Notes: generated by a model not told the origin, from the sequence alone. Shown: positions 22,521 through 31,319, counted from the stretch's first letter. The stretch is DNA of 64,000 nt from a virus (IMGVR_UViG_3300050120_000361:1-64000); one strand, 5' to 3'. Numbers and translations are program-made.

Positions 22521-24377
22521 TCAGGCCTCGCCTTTCAGGCCCTGTTCGTAGGTCAGTATTCTGAGGTTGTATTTCCGAGCACGATTTAATTTGCTGCTGT
22601 TTGAGCTCAGGGTGTCAACGAAAAGCACCTTCGTGTCCTTCGTCAGGGAGACGTGCACCGAGTTCGGGTACTGCTGCTTCAGCTTGGCAGCGAACTCCCC
22701 CTTGGTCATGCCAGGCGGGGTTCCCGTCATTTCGAATGTTAGGCTGCTGTCGTCAATCTTTATGGGACGCACGACCCTGACTCCGTATGTAACCAAAAGC
22801 TTCATAGCGTCGTTTATGCGCTTGAAGCCCTCTCCCCGGCACACCATATTCAGCACGTTCTTGTCTATGCCCGCAACCGACTGCGACTTGTCTCCGAGTA
22901 TTATGTTCGCAAACGTCCTGCTCAGGACCTTGCCGCAGCCGTTGAACTGTAGCAGGTTTATGAGCATGTCCAGGGTGAGTGTCCTGGTCTGGTAGAATAT
23001 GTCGAACTTGTCCCACACCTTGCCGCCGCCAAGAACCAGCCTTATTGCGGGCTTGTTCGCAGTGTCGAAAAGCTTGATTATGTCGTAGTCCACTATGGCT
23101 CCAATCTGCATCGCAAGGGTCTCGCCTATCCCGTCTATCTGTAGCAGTTTCAGGCCGAGAACGAACTTGTAGCTCGTGGACACCTCCATGTTAACGGCGT
23201 ACATGTGCTTTCCGGAGATGTAGTACTCGACATCGGGCATTGGTATGTTGTCAGAGCGCTTAAGGACCTTGTCCACTACAGGTATTATGTCCCCCGACTT
23301 GGTTATAAGGACCTCGGCTCCGATGCCTATGTGCAGCACCTTCAAATTGTTGTAGTTGTATGCGGTCGCGCGGGAAGGGTAGGAGCCGTCAAGCAGCACT
23401 GGGTCGTAAAGCACCACAGGGGTAAGGGCTCCAGACTTCTTTTGGGTATATATTATGTCCTTTATGGTGACCTTTGCCGATGGCGCCTTGAACTTAACGG
23501 CAATCATGTTCTTGACGTAGTTGTCCTTAATCTCCTGCTTCTCAGCCGGATAGCCCACCACCACCCCGTCCGTCTGGTATGGGAAATCGTCTGATTTGAA
23601 GAACTGGTGGGCCGCCTCTATGCCGTATATCTCCTGCTCGTTGTTGAAGGCCTTCCAGATGTTCTGCCTGTTGGACCCGTCAAGTGGCTGAAGCGGCGAT
23701 ATCCCGTCAGTGCACGGCATGAACTTCAGGTCGTTCGGGTCACGCTTCAGGACGCCAGGAACCGCGTTGCGCGCGTTGACGTAAGGGTGTATGTTGCCAG
23801 ACTCTTCTGACCACTTCTCGAGGAAAAGCCTCTTGGGCAGCACGAGCTCCCCGTGTATCAGCAGCGTGCCGATGTTCCAGTCCTTTTCAGAGAACTGAAA
23901 GTCCTTGTGGAACATGAGTATGTCCGTGACGTCAAGCCCGCCCCGCGTTATAATCATTTTCGGCTGGTAGTAGCCGTTTATGGGCGGGTCGAGAAACACC
24001 TTAATGGCGATGCCGTCCAGCTTGGGCCCGTACATCAGACCCACTCGCCTGTCAAGGAATTTAAGCAATACCAGGACGCTCGCGCGGCTCTCGTACTTCT
24101 CCTTCTTGAGGGAAACCATCTGCGATACCGCCTCAGTGGCTGGAACCAGTCCGCCCTCAGACCATATGGTGGTTGTCAGCCATTTGGTCAGCTCCGGCAC
24201 GTTCAGCGAGAGGAGCTCGGAGTGCAGCTGCTCGAACTGCTCGTCGCTCATCAGCGGCTCATCCTCGGACTCGCCCTTGGATATGTCGTAGTAGGACTGG
24301 TTTGCGTCAAGCCAAAGGCTGAACTTTTCCTTGTCTTCATGGGATAGCCCCAACGCGTCAATGGCTTCAGTCGTCAT
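22521..24377 (-). CDS. ligA: NAD+-dependent DNA ligase
   Basis: A 618-residue LigA-type ligase, slightly shorter than bacterial LigA. Residues 30-55 match the NAD-binding Ia region (YY...SDEQF). The nucleotidyl lysine is Lys119 in GPKLDG. HIHPYVNARNAV and TDGVVV are the later nucleotidyltransferase motifs, then an OB-fold and helix-hairpin-helix region (LLQIDGIGETLA, LLQFNGCGKVL) and a C-terminal BRCT-like segment from about 540 (FEMTGTPPGMTKGEF). The four-cysteine zinc finger usually found between OB fold and HhH is missing. It seals nicks using NAD+. It overlaps 24367-24750 by 11 nt. Confidence 0.9.
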   Translation of the reverse strand: MTTEAIDALGLSHEDKEKFSLWLDANQSYYDISKGESEDEPLMSDEQFEQLHSELLSLNVPELTKWLTTTIWSEGGLVPATEAVSQMVSLKKEKYESRASVLVLLKFLDRRVGLMYGPKLDGIAIKVFLDPPINGYYQPKMIITRGGLDVTDILMFHKDFQFSEKDWNIGTLLIHGELVLPKRLFLEKWSEESGNIHPYVNARNAVPGVLKRDPNDLKFMPCTDGISPLQPLDGSNRQNIWKAFNNEQEIYGIEAAHQFFKSDDFPYQTDGVVVGYPAEKQEIKDNYVKNMIAVKFKAPSAKVTIKDIIYTQKKSGALTPVVLYDPVLLDGSYPSRATAYNYNNLKVLHIGIGAEVLITKSGDIIPVVDKVLKRSDNIPMPDVEYYISGKHMYAVNMEVSTSYKFVLGLKLLQIDGIGETLAMQIGAIVDYDIIKLFDTANKPAIRLVLGGGKVWDKFDIFYQTRTLTLDMLINLLQFNGCGKVLSRTFANIILGDKSQSVAGIDKNVLNMVCRGEGFKRINDAMKLLVTYGVRVVRPIKIDDSSLTFEMTGTPPGMTKGEFAAKLKQQYPNSVHVSLTKDTKVLFVDTLSSNSSKLNRARKYNLRILTYEQGLKGEA

Positions 24378-24750
24378 CTCTCTTGAATTTTATGTTTATC
24401 CTGAAATCTCCCTGAGGCATGCGCAATTCGTAGATTTCGCGCTCAATGTCTATAAGGGATATTATGTCGTTTGACCACCATCCACCCAATTCACCTGGGT
24501 GGTTCTTAAGCTGCTCGTCGTGCCATGAGGCACGGAGGCTGAGCGTGGTTTTGCTCTTCTTTATATCGAGCCCGTATCCCAAATCGCCCTCCTTCTCAAC
24601 CGTGACTACGACCTCGTAGTCGCCGGCCGGTATGCATGATAGCTCCAGCGCGTGCTGTATGTCCACGCGCTCATCGGCGCCGGCGTACCTTATGTCGCTT
24701 CCCTCGATGCGGCACTTTATCTCGAACTCGGTTTCGTTTTCCACTTTCAT
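24367..24750 (-). CDS. Unknown protein, 127 aa
   Basis: A 127-residue, acidic beta-rich protein (EFEIKCRIEGSDIRY, then EVVVTVEKEGDLGYG) ending in RINIKFKRDDD. The strand pattern suggests an immunoglobulin-like or jelly-roll fold. Its 3' end overlaps the ligase start by 11 nt, so expression is coupled, but a role in ligation is not evident. Confidence 0.75.
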   Translation of the reverse strand: MKVENETEFEIKCRIEGSDIRYAGADERVDIQHALELSCIPAGDYEVVVTVEKEGDLGYGLDIKKSKTTLSLRASWHDEQLKNHPGELGGWWSNDIISLIDIEREIYELRMPQGDFRINIKFKRDDD

Positions 24751-24753
24751 CGA

Positions 24754-24891
24754 CTATTCCCCCATAGGTATTTTGTTGGAATTGCCTGGTGCCGCGGTTG
24801 TCGTCTTTCTGACTATTCCGCAGGAGCACAGCCACATAGCGGCCAGGAATGCGACGAGCAGTATCAGTTTGGTCCTGTTTCCTATTCTCAT
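24754..24891 (-). CDS. Small lipoprotein, 45 aa
   Basis: A 45-residue protein starting MRIGNRTKLILLVAF, with a basic tip, a hydrophobic core (residues 9-21) and a Cys at 24 in LCSC. It resembles a lipoprotein signal peptide, which leaves a short mature chain (about 22 residues, Thr/Pro-rich). The longer frame to 24942 would run through the promoter, so the ATG at 24891 is taken. An outer spanin component is possible but unproven. Confidence 0.6.
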   Translation of the reverse strand: MRIGNRTKLILLVAFLAAMWLCSCGIVRKTTTAAPGNSNKIPMGE

Positions 24892-24911
24892 AATATATTT
24901 GTTTATTGTGC

Positions 24912-24939
24912 ATATCCCATGGAATGTCGCCGCAAAGGG
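24912..24939 (-). promoter_or_regulatory. Putative promoter, variant distal box
   Basis: The minus strand reads CCCTTTGC, 13 nt, GGGATATGCAC, then an A/T-rich run before the ATG at 24891. The spacing is kept while the first box deviates. Confidence 0.45.
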
Positions 24940-24967
24940 CAACTTATTGGAATTGGCAATAATTTAA

Positions 24968-25333
24968 TTAAAGCTTTGGCTTTGGCTTGCCCTCAGGCCA
25001 CAGGGAGTGGCTGGTGGCGCAGTGGAACAGGTAAGGCTCAAGTATCGGCACGTCCCAAATGGCCTGTACCCTGTTGCACTGATGGGCCGTCATGTCCAAT
25101 TGCCCGCAGTTCCATGCTATGCAGAGTATCTGGCAGTCGCGGAACTTCTGAAACCCCTGCTGGTCGGACTGTATCAGCTGGTCGGCGTACTGGTTCACCA
25201 TTACCGGGTACCAGCCCGACTTGAACTTGATTGCTCCTATCTTGGTTTCTGTGCGGAACTCTACAGCCACCATGGGGTGCTGAAGCTCAACCGGGCGCTT
25301 GTCGGCTATTTTGATGTTGTTCTCTATGCGCAT
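24968..25333 (-). CDS. Unknown protein, 121 aa
   Basis: A 121-residue protein. Central strands (IGAIKFKSGWYPVMV) are followed by a Cys-rich part (DCQILCIAWNCGQLDMTAHQCN) with four Cys and a His that could bind a metal. It ends in WPEGKPKPKL. It is downstream of the DHH gene with a 13-nt gap. Function unknown. Confidence 0.75.
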   Translation of the reverse strand: MRIENNIKIADKRPVELQHPMVAVEFRTETKIGAIKFKSGWYPVMVNQYADQLIQSDQQGFQKFRDCQILCIAWNCGQLDMTAHQCNRVQAIWDVPILEPYLFHCATSHSLWPEGKPKPKL

Positions 25334-25346
25334 GTCGTTATTGTTG

Positions 25347-26657
25347 TTATGGCCTGTTATTGTTATTGAAAAGAAGCATGAACCTGTCCAGACCTATCCT
25401 GCACCCGGCGGAGCCTTCGTGCCCGCCGCCGTTGTCGAGTCCCACATTTGAAGCGAGTTCGGCGCAGTTGATGTTCCCGCCTATGTCCCTGAACGACAGC
25501 TTGACGACCCTTTTGATGAAGTCTATCTTGTAGGACATGAGCACTTCGGAGGCGGGCATCCAGTCGTGCAAGTGCATACTCGCCATTCGGTCCGTGTCGG
25601 TCTTGAGCTCGCGTATGAACTGCGAGTTGTAGTGGTCCGCCTGGCCCTGACAAGTAACGCAGTGCACCGGATTTCCCTTTGGCCCGACGCCAGGAAGTAT
25701 CACCATGGTGTAGTCCTTGTTACGGGCGGCCTTCTGCTTGTCGCGCAGGTAGCGCCATCCGACGTTGGTTTTGTCAACCCAGTTGGGCTCCCACGCGCCG
25801 AGCACAGCCTCGTGGCTCTTCCACTTGATGTCCTTCCAATTGCCCGCGTTCCTGCCGAAGAAGCAGTCGTAAACGAACTGCATGTTGAAGTCCGAGCGCT
25901 CCAGCCCGTAGAACCACTCATTGAACGCCAAAGGGTCCATTGAGCGCTGCGCCCAGCTCTCATCTCTTTGGGCTGCGGGTATTGCCGACCATTCGGCGTA
26001 CCACCCCCAAGTGTCGAACCTGCTCACCATGTCCACTATTGGTTGGAAGTACTTCTGCGTGAGCCACCGGTCGAGCCCCTCGCGTATCGCGCTTCTCATC
26101 TTGCGCTTCGGCAGCAGGTTCCGTATGCGCCCTATCACGTTACCGTCCATGTTAAGCCGGTCTATGAGCGGGTCAATCCAGAACCTCATCTCGTAAAGGG
26201 AGTTGTGGTATATCTTGGCGCCGCTCTCGTCCGAACAGAACCACCACTTAACGTGGTCTGAAGGCCAGTCCTCGGTATCCTTCATCGCCTCCGTCATGTC
26301 CCCAATCAGCTGCTGCCACCCCTTGTAGACGAATGGGTGGTGGTCGAAAACCTCCACTACCGGGTGCCATGGGCCATTGTCCAGGCGTAACGTCTGTCCC
26401 TTCATTGAGAAGGTCTTTTCAATCCAATCAAGGGGCGGAGTAACGTCTATGAACTGGTAGTGGTCGTAGGGTTCGGCTATGATGTCAAGCCACTTGTCCT
26501 GTTTGGGGTCGGTGCCGTAGTTGTACCCGACGTGCTCCGCGTCGAAGTCCAATTCCTTGGACACTATCTCCAACGCCTTTTTTGCGATAGCGCCCGACAT
26601 CAGCCCGTCCATGTCCGCGCTGTGGTGCACCACGAGCATTCTGTATCTTCTGTTCAT
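25347..26657 (-). CDS. DHH-family phosphoesterase
   Basis: A 436-residue DHH/DHHA1 protein. Motif I is HHSADMDG (Asp15, Asp17), with Asp71 as motif II, the DHH triad at 105-107 (VFDHHPF), and the DHHA1-type GGGH at 410-413 with EGSAG. The family hydrolyses phosphodiester bonds in small RNAs or DNA ends, or in cyclic dinucleotides (NrnA, RecJ, GdpP). The 300-residue insert between the DHH and GGGH motifs is unusual. Here it might recycle oligonucleotides or remove cyclic-nucleotide signals. It is next to a degenerate relative, 26688-27734. Confidence 0.8.
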   Translation of the reverse strand: MNRRYRMLVVHHSADMDGLMSGAIAKKALEIVSKELDFDAEHVGYNYGTDPKQDKWLDIIAEPYDHYQFIDVTPPLDWIEKTFSMKGQTLRLDNGPWHPVVEVFDHHPFVYKGWQQLIGDMTEAMKDTEDWPSDHVKWWFCSDESGAKIYHNSLYEMRFWIDPLIDRLNMDGNVIGRIRNLLPKRKMRSAIREGLDRWLTQKYFQPIVDMVSRFDTWGWYAEWSAIPAAQRDESWAQRSMDPLAFNEWFYGLERSDFNMQFVYDCFFGRNAGNWKDIKWKSHEAVLGAWEPNWVDKTNVGWRYLRDKQKAARNKDYTMVILPGVGPKGNPVHCVTCQGQADHYNSQFIRELKTDTDRMASMHLHDWMPASEVLMSYKIDFIKRVVKLSFRDIGGNINCAELASNVGLDNGGGHEGSAGCRIGLDRFMLLFNNNNRP

Positions 26658-26687
26658 TGTTATCCTGTGTTATCGGTAAATTACTGT

Positions 26688-27734
26688 TTAGTCCTGAACC
26701 CTTACGGTTCCCTCGAAGAACGCCTCTGTTGTCACAGTAAGGCTGAATGTGCCGTCCTGGCCCTGTACCATGTCCGGGTACGGGCCGCCAACGAGTGTGT
26801 CGTACCATCCCTCCTTGTACGCTGTCATGGAGGCTATCGCGTCCTGTCCGACAAGGTCGGTGAGCGCCTGCTGATTGCGCTCAAGTATCGGAGGTATGAG
26901 GAAATCTATCGGCTTCAGAGTTATCTTTATGAGGTGGTGGTCATCCTCGTCATTGGCGGGCACCGCATCCCAATACTCAACGAATGTCGTGTTGTCGTTT
27001 GAGAAGTATGGGGACAGGTAGTTCTGTGTGAGGTGCCTGTCAACAGCCTGCAATTGGTTCGCCTGCACCTGAAGCCTGTAGATTTGGTACAGGACCGGGG
27101 TTTCGATACCTATCGGCACCTGCGCCGCTACCGAGCCCGCGAATATCGCGGAGGCGTCCGCGAGTGCGTTGGCGGACGCCCATGAGCCGAGGAGCTGGGA
27201 CTTGAGGTCCTGTCCAGTGGTAGAGTAACCGGTCTTGACGATTTCGTTCAGGTATTGGAACGTGTACCTCAGGTCCTCTCTCGTCACGTCGTTCAGGTAC
27301 ATGGAGCACCACAGCTCGAAATGGTCAACGAGCGCGAGGACTGTAACGAGCTGGCGGTAGAAGGAAACTGAGTCCGCCTCAGTCAGCAGCCATCCGCTGA
27401 ACACCTTCGCAACTGTCATCGCCTCGCCCATTGGCACTATCACAGCCCCGAGGTTTTGCTGCCAATTGGGCGGCGCGTACGCGAACAGTATGACCGACTT
27501 CTGGTTGGCTAGAAGCGTTGTCAACGATGCCTGGTTAGGCGGAAGCTCAAAGAAGATGTACCTGTCGTACGCGTTAGCGGTCTGCGGGTCTATCGGGAGC
27601 TCGGTGAGGTTCCTGCCGTCGTACGGTATGAACACGTCTCCCGTCAAGGAAAGGTACCCCATGTAGTTCTTGTACAGGAACGTGCACAGAAGGCTGTCGA
27701 TGCTGTTCGCGTCGTAGTAGATTATTGTTTTCAT
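26688..27734 (-). CDS. Degenerate DHH-like protein
   Basis: A 348-residue protein whose N-terminus follows the same plan as the DHH protein downstream: IIYYDANSIDSLLCTFL for HHSADMDGLMSGAI, YDRYIFFELPP for YDHYQFIDVTP, and a strand ending in FAYAPP where the DHH triad should be. The metal-binding residues are mostly lost and no GGGH is seen. It is probably a non-catalytic partner or a duplicated copy with a new role. The N-terminal comparison is mine; no homology search was run. Confidence 0.65.
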   Translation of the reverse strand: MKTIIYYDANSIDSLLCTFLYKNYMGYLSLTGDVFIPYDGRNLTELPIDPQTANAYDRYIFFELPPNQASLTTLLANQKSVILFAYAPPNWQQNLGAVIVPMGEAMTVAKVFSGWLLTEADSVSFYRQLVTVLALVDHFELWCSMYLNDVTREDLRYTFQYLNEIVKTGYSTTGQDLKSQLLGSWASANALADASAIFAGSVAAQVPIGIETPVLYQIYRLQVQANQLQAVDRHLTQNYLSPYFSNDNTTFVEYWDAVPANDEDDHHLIKITLKPIDFLIPPILERNQQALTDLVGQDAIASMTAYKEGWYDTLVGGPYPDMVQGQDGTFSLTVTTEAFFEGTVRVQD

Positions 27735-27756
27735 TTATTGACTGTTTTATGGGTTT

Positions 27757-28116
27757 CTAATCTTGATTAGTCATTGCATCGAATTCGGTCTGAAGCCTGC
27801 CATTGTCGAATGCCTTGAATATGGGGCTTGTCTTCATGCGTTGAGCGTCCTTTTCGTCGTACTCGAAAACAACGAACGGTTCCTTTATGACTTCGGATAT
27901 TGGCGTATGTATGAACCAGTAGGCCGCTGTGATTTCCCACTTGCGCCTGGCCTTCGCCCTTGACTTCAGAGTGCCGCCGTACACCTCGCCCTTAATGGTG
28001 CAGGAGTGCCCGTGCTTCTTGGCGAACCAGAACACAGTTTCCTTCACGGTTCCTTTGGGCGGGTCGCCGATTTCGTGGGCAGGCTGTATAGGCCTCTGCG
28101 GGGTGTTGTATCTCAT
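27757..28116 (-). CDS. Unknown basic protein, 119 aa
   Basis: A 119-residue protein beginning MRYNTPQRPIQPAH, with a basic helical centre (GTLKSRAKARRKWEITAAYW) and a C-terminal acidic part. The open frame continues to 28218 inside the previous membrane-protein gene, so the ATG at 28116, which overlaps that gene's stop by ATGA, is used. Function unknown. Confidence 0.75.
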   Translation of the reverse strand: MRYNTPQRPIQPAHEIGDPPKGTVKETVFWFAKKHGHSCTIKGEVYGGTLKSRAKARRKWEITAAYWFIHTPISEVIKEPFVVFEYDEKDAQRMKTSPIFKAFDNGRLQTEFDAMTNQD

Positions 28117-28535
28117 AATATATGTTTTTTCCTTGATTTGGCGTAAGTCCTGAACATCCTGTATGTGGCAGAGCATCCGGCTATTATAATCGGCGAGCCT
28201 ATCGCGAAGTAGTGCCAATCCCTCAGGCCCATTACAACCGTAAGCCCCACGGCGAAGAACAGTCCGAAGAAAGCCACGAAAGACAGCCCAATCACTGCGC
28301 CCATGCCGAAGCCGAGAAGCCTCTCATTAGGAGCTGAAAGGTCGTTGAACCATTGGGGCCTGATTGAGTACACGAGACCGAATACGAAGCACGCGAGCAA
28401 GAGCATCCCAATAGGCATGAACTGGAACCTGCCCCTGGCTATTTGCGTCGCGCACACGACCGTCATTGGCGCAGAGGCCGCGAGTATCAGAAACGGCAGT
28501 ATTGTCCGCAGCTTGTCAAGTCTTGATTTCTTCAT
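28113..28535 (-). CDS. Multi-pass membrane protein, 140 aa
   Basis: A 140-residue protein with about four membrane segments (residues about 11-29, 40-58, 75-99 and 107-124), positive residues at both ends and several Gly-Phe-Gly patterns. The start at 28535 follows a stem-loop at 28562-28585. No family is recognised; it is one of many small membrane proteins in this genome. Confidence 0.75.
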   Translation of the reverse strand: MKKSRLDKLRTILPFLILAASAPMTVVCATQIARGRFQFMPIGMLLLACFVFGLVYSIRPQWFNDLSAPNERLLGFGMGAVIGLSFVAFFGLFFAVGLTVVMGLRDWHYFAIGSPIIIAGCSATYRMFRTYAKSRKKHIL

Positions 28536-28561
28536 CTATGTCAGTCGTGTATTCACGGATT

Positions 28562-28585
28562 TAGCCCGCACGTTTCCGCGCAGGC
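28562..28585 (-). terminator. Stem-loop after 28620-30698
   Basis: AGCCCGCACG and CGCGCAGGCCT pair with two mismatches across TTTC. It separates the repeat-protein gene from the membrane-protein gene downstream. Confidence 0.5.
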
Positions 28586-28619
28586 CTTGTCCGTCCTTAT
28601 TGGGTCAGTCAACCAATTC

Positions 28620-30698
28620 CTATTGTTCTACCAGTCCTACCACGGAAGTGTACCCGTTCTCCCACTCCCGCTGCTGGTCTGGGTGCTGGTACGGGTTGAA
28701 CGCTATCCCGTTCTGTCCGTCCTCAACACCCTTGTTGAATGCTATGTCCTTGTACCTCTGGCCGTTCTTCTCGCCTATCCCCCACCCCTGCAGCCATATA
28801 GAGTGCTTGAGCGGCTCCAAAACAACATTGAACGGGTTCTCGTCATCGGTTATGTAGCCCTCTATGCCGGCCTCTATGATCTTCTCCTTCTCGCCGGGCT
28901 CCATTATCAATAGCTCGTCCTTTGCCCTCTCCTCAGCCAGCTGCCAGCCGTCGGCCCACAGCTCGAACTCTTCGGTTGACTTCGCCCTGTCATACGGGTT
29001 CTCGTTCTTGTTGGCGAGAGACTGCACGTAGGCGGTGAAGCCCTCGCACTCAGGGGGCTGAAGGTCCGACAGGCCCATAGTCCTCCTGACGCCCTTTTTA
29101 GGCAGCGTGTCCTCGGCGCGCAGAAGGGAGCATTCGTATATGAAGCCCTGGTCCCATGCCGCGGATGGAGTAAGCAGCCCCTTGCCCAAATCGTCGGTAT
29201 TGCCGAAAGGGTTCTGGTCGAGCGAGCCTCCGTGCTGCTTCCATATCCTGCCGCCCTCGAAGTGCCAGTTCATCTTGTCCTGGTAGCGGGCGTTCCTGCA
29301 GAGCTCTGACTTTGACGCGAGCAGCCACCCCTCCTCCCAGGCCTTAGCGGCCTCGTCGCTCGTGTATGGGTTGTCATCCAAGTCCTTACCCTCCGAGTAG
29401 GCGCCGTGCCCGGTGTGGAAGGCGTTCTCCTGGAACTGCGTGCGGTTGCCGGACTCCTGCTTGGTGTATGCCGCCAGGAACTCGTTGTGCCTGTCTTCCC
29501 AGCCGCGCGTCCATATAGCTATCCGCTCATCCCCGTCCAATGGGCATTCTGTGAGCTGCATTCCTTCAGCGTACTGCCTGCGCCCCATCTCGTACAGTGA
29601 GCTTTCGATAGGCCTTTCGCGCTTGGACTCCGTTTCCCTGCACACCGCATCTGCGGACTTCCAGCCAAGGTCCCACTCGCCCACGAAGCCTATGGCCTTT
29701 ATGGTTTTCATGAAGTCCTTGGCGTAAACCGTGTTCTCTACGAGGTGCGGGTTCGAGCACCTGCGCATGTCGTTGAAGCGGGCCTCGTATCCTGCCTGGA
29801 ACTGCTCAGGCGCGTCCTTTTCGTACACTGGAACCTCGCCAATCACCTTCTTCTCCATTGAGTCGAAACGCTCGGATATGTCCTTGTCGAAAAGTGAACG
29901 CTTTCCCCACCCGGCATTCCACGACTGCCATACGAATGTGTCCAAATCGGACTTGAAAGGCTCGTCACCGACACCGAATGGATTATCCGCTTTTGTAAGC
30001 CCCCTGTCGTACGCCCTCTTGCCCATGTCCCCACAAATAGTGCCAATCTCCCCAGCGGTTTTGTCATTGATGGCGTTCCACATATTCCTAAGCTGTCTGA
30101 GGGTCTTTATCTCCGAATTCGAGAAGGTGAACTCGATGCTGTCGGCGTCAACAAGCCCGATAAGAGGCGTTGCCTTTTTGGACATGAACTCCTTTTCCAT
30201 GGCGGAATTGTTGGCCACGTGCCATCCGTCAGCCCAGTTGGTGGCTGCGTTGTCCTTGGCGTCCGGCGTAACTATCCACGGATTGTCGGTAAGCGCCTTG
30301 CCGGCAACGAACGCCCGCTGGCCCTCATTGTACTGGTTCCCATTGTCCCACCCGATCGACCACATCTTCTGCATCATGCCAGGCCCGAATGGGTTCTTGA
30401 ACTTGTCAATGCCCGTAATAACGGCATCCTTCCAGCCACGAGCCTTGGCCTCGGCGTACTTCTCCTCATTCGCGTTGCGAGGGTTCTCGATGTCAAGCAC
30501 CACCTGACGCTCAACCACATCCGGCTGTATGCTTCCAGCTATCTGGTTCAGAATGTCCTGCTTTGAGTGCTCCATTATGCCGAGTATCTCGTATGGAGTG
30601 AACCCGTCGTTGCGGCGCTTGATGCTCATTGCGCCCTCGCCGTCCTCAACGCTCATGGTGTACACGCGCTTTTTGCTGTCCTTGTTTTCTTTGTCCAT
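28620..30698 (-). CDS. Ten-repeat RMF-like protein
   Basis: A 692-residue protein made largely of a repeated module of about 35-50 residues. Each module has a helix with G...Y..G, then (D/E/K)NP(Y/F) and a helix ending in W..GW. I see ten: residues 86-120, 125-163, 224-267, 299-348, 370-404, 427-463, 479-522, 551-589, 607-643 and 653-685. The module resembles ribosome modulation factor (RMF) and related single-module proteins. RMF is a 55-residue factor that binds the 30S subunit to form dormant ribosomes. An array of ten is unusual. A role in ribosome binding is inferred. Residues 1-85 are not repeated. Confidence 0.75.
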   Translation of the reverse strand: MDKENKDSKKRVYTMSVEDGEGAMSIKRRNDGFTPYEILGIMEHSKQDILNQIAGSIQPDVVERQVVLDIENPRNANEEKYAEAKARGWKDAVITGIDKFKNPFGPGMMQKMWSIGWDNGNQYNEGQRAFVAGKALTDNPWIVTPDAKDNAATNWADGWHVANNSAMEKEFMSKKATPLIGLVDADSIEFTFSNSEIKTLRQLRNMWNAINDKTAGEIGTICGDMGKRAYDRGLTKADNPFGVGDEPFKSDLDTFVWQSWNAGWGKRSLFDKDISERFDSMEKKVIGEVPVYEKDAPEQFQAGYEARFNDMRRCSNPHLVENTVYAKDFMKTIKAIGFVGEWDLGWKSADAVCRETESKRERPIESSLYEMGRRQYAEGMQLTECPLDGDERIAIWTRGWEDRHNEFLAAYTKQESGNRTQFQENAFHTGHGAYSEGKDLDDNPYTSDEAAKAWEEGWLLASKSELCRNARYQDKMNWHFEGGRIWKQHGGSLDQNPFGNTDDLGKGLLTPSAAWDQGFIYECSLLRAEDTLPKKGVRRTMGLSDLQPPECEGFTAYVQSLANKNENPYDRAKSTEEFELWADGWQLAEERAKDELLIMEPGEKEKIIEAGIEGYITDDENPFNVVLEPLKHSIWLQGWGIGEKNGQRYKDIAFNKGVEDGQNGIAFNPYQHPDQQREWENGYTSVVGLVEQ

Positions 30699-30724
30699 TT
30701 TGACTGACTGTTACTTTATGGTTT

Positions 30725-31255
30725 TTACTTTATCTCTGGAATGTTCACGACCTGCAGAACCTCTGTTCCCATGCGGTGGAGAAACGCACGCGGTGAGTAG
30801 TACCCTATGTCGAATTTGGTCTCATGCTTCTCGATGAACAGGAGCCGGTGTATGCCGACATGGGCAGTCATCTTTGAGCACTGCAGGCACGGCGCGTATG
30901 ACACGTACATTGTCATGTTGTCCAAGTTGCCCCTGTTCTGCATCTTCATGTAGTGAATGGCGGCCTGCTCCTCGGCGTGTATAACGTAGGGTATCGAAAG
31001 CTGGTCGTCCACGTCGTCCTCGCACCTCTGCACGCCCAGGCTGTCGAACATTTTATTGTACCCTATCGACAGCATGACGCCGGTCTTGTGGTCGCCTATT
31101 ATGGCGCCAACCTTCTTCTTGACGGCGGGCGAGAGCATGCGTATCGCGTTCAGCTGCGTTACGAGAAGCTGCTCCTTTACGGTCAGTTTCAAATAGTCTA
31201 TCCTTTTTGTGTCTATGAAGTACTTCTCTCTGTCGAAGCTGAGCTCTTCCGCCAT
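30725..31255 (-). CDS. dCMP deaminase
   Basis: A 176-residue zinc-dependent deaminase beginning MAEELSFDREKYF. The catalytic HAEEQA is at about residue 93 and PCLQC at about 123, the usual zinc ligands. It converts dCMP to dUMP, feeding thymidylate synthase. The open frame extends far upstream but crosses the promoter at 31285-31311, so the ATG at 31255 is used. It ends near the start of the RMF-repeat gene (26 nt). Confidence 0.9.
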   Translation of the reverse strand: MAEELSFDREKYFIDTKRIDYLKLTVKEQLLVTQLNAIRMLSPAVKKKVGAIIGDHKTGVMLSIGYNKMFDSLGVQRCEDDVDDQLSIPYVIHAEEQAAIHYMKMQNRGNLDNMTMYVSYAPCLQCSKMTAHVGIHRLLFIEKHETKFDIGYYSPRAFLHRMGTEVLQVVNIPEIK

Positions 31256-31284
31256 GTTCAATCGTGTTTTTTGTTGTAAATGAA

Positions 31285-31311
31285 ATATCCCGCAGACCAT
31301 GTAGTTATAGG
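31285..31311 (-). promoter_or_regulatory. Putative phage promoter overlapping a hairpin
   Basis: The minus strand reads CCTATAA, spacer, GGGATATTTC, then the ATG at 31255. The same bases lie within the inverted repeat at 31289-31319, so terminator and promoter overlap. Confidence 0.6.
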
Positions 31312-31319
31312 TCTGCGGG
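31289..31319 (-). terminator. Perfect 10-bp hairpin overlapping promoter
   Basis: CCCGCAGACC and GGTCTGCGGG pair across 11 nt downstream of 31354-31737. The hairpin loop contains the distal promoter box. Confidence 0.6.

Noticed and set aside
29740-29765. GGTTCGAGC resembling a tRNA T-loop
   Set aside because: It is inside the RMF-repeat gene and no acceptor or anticodon stem can be drawn; I found no convincing tRNA in the window.
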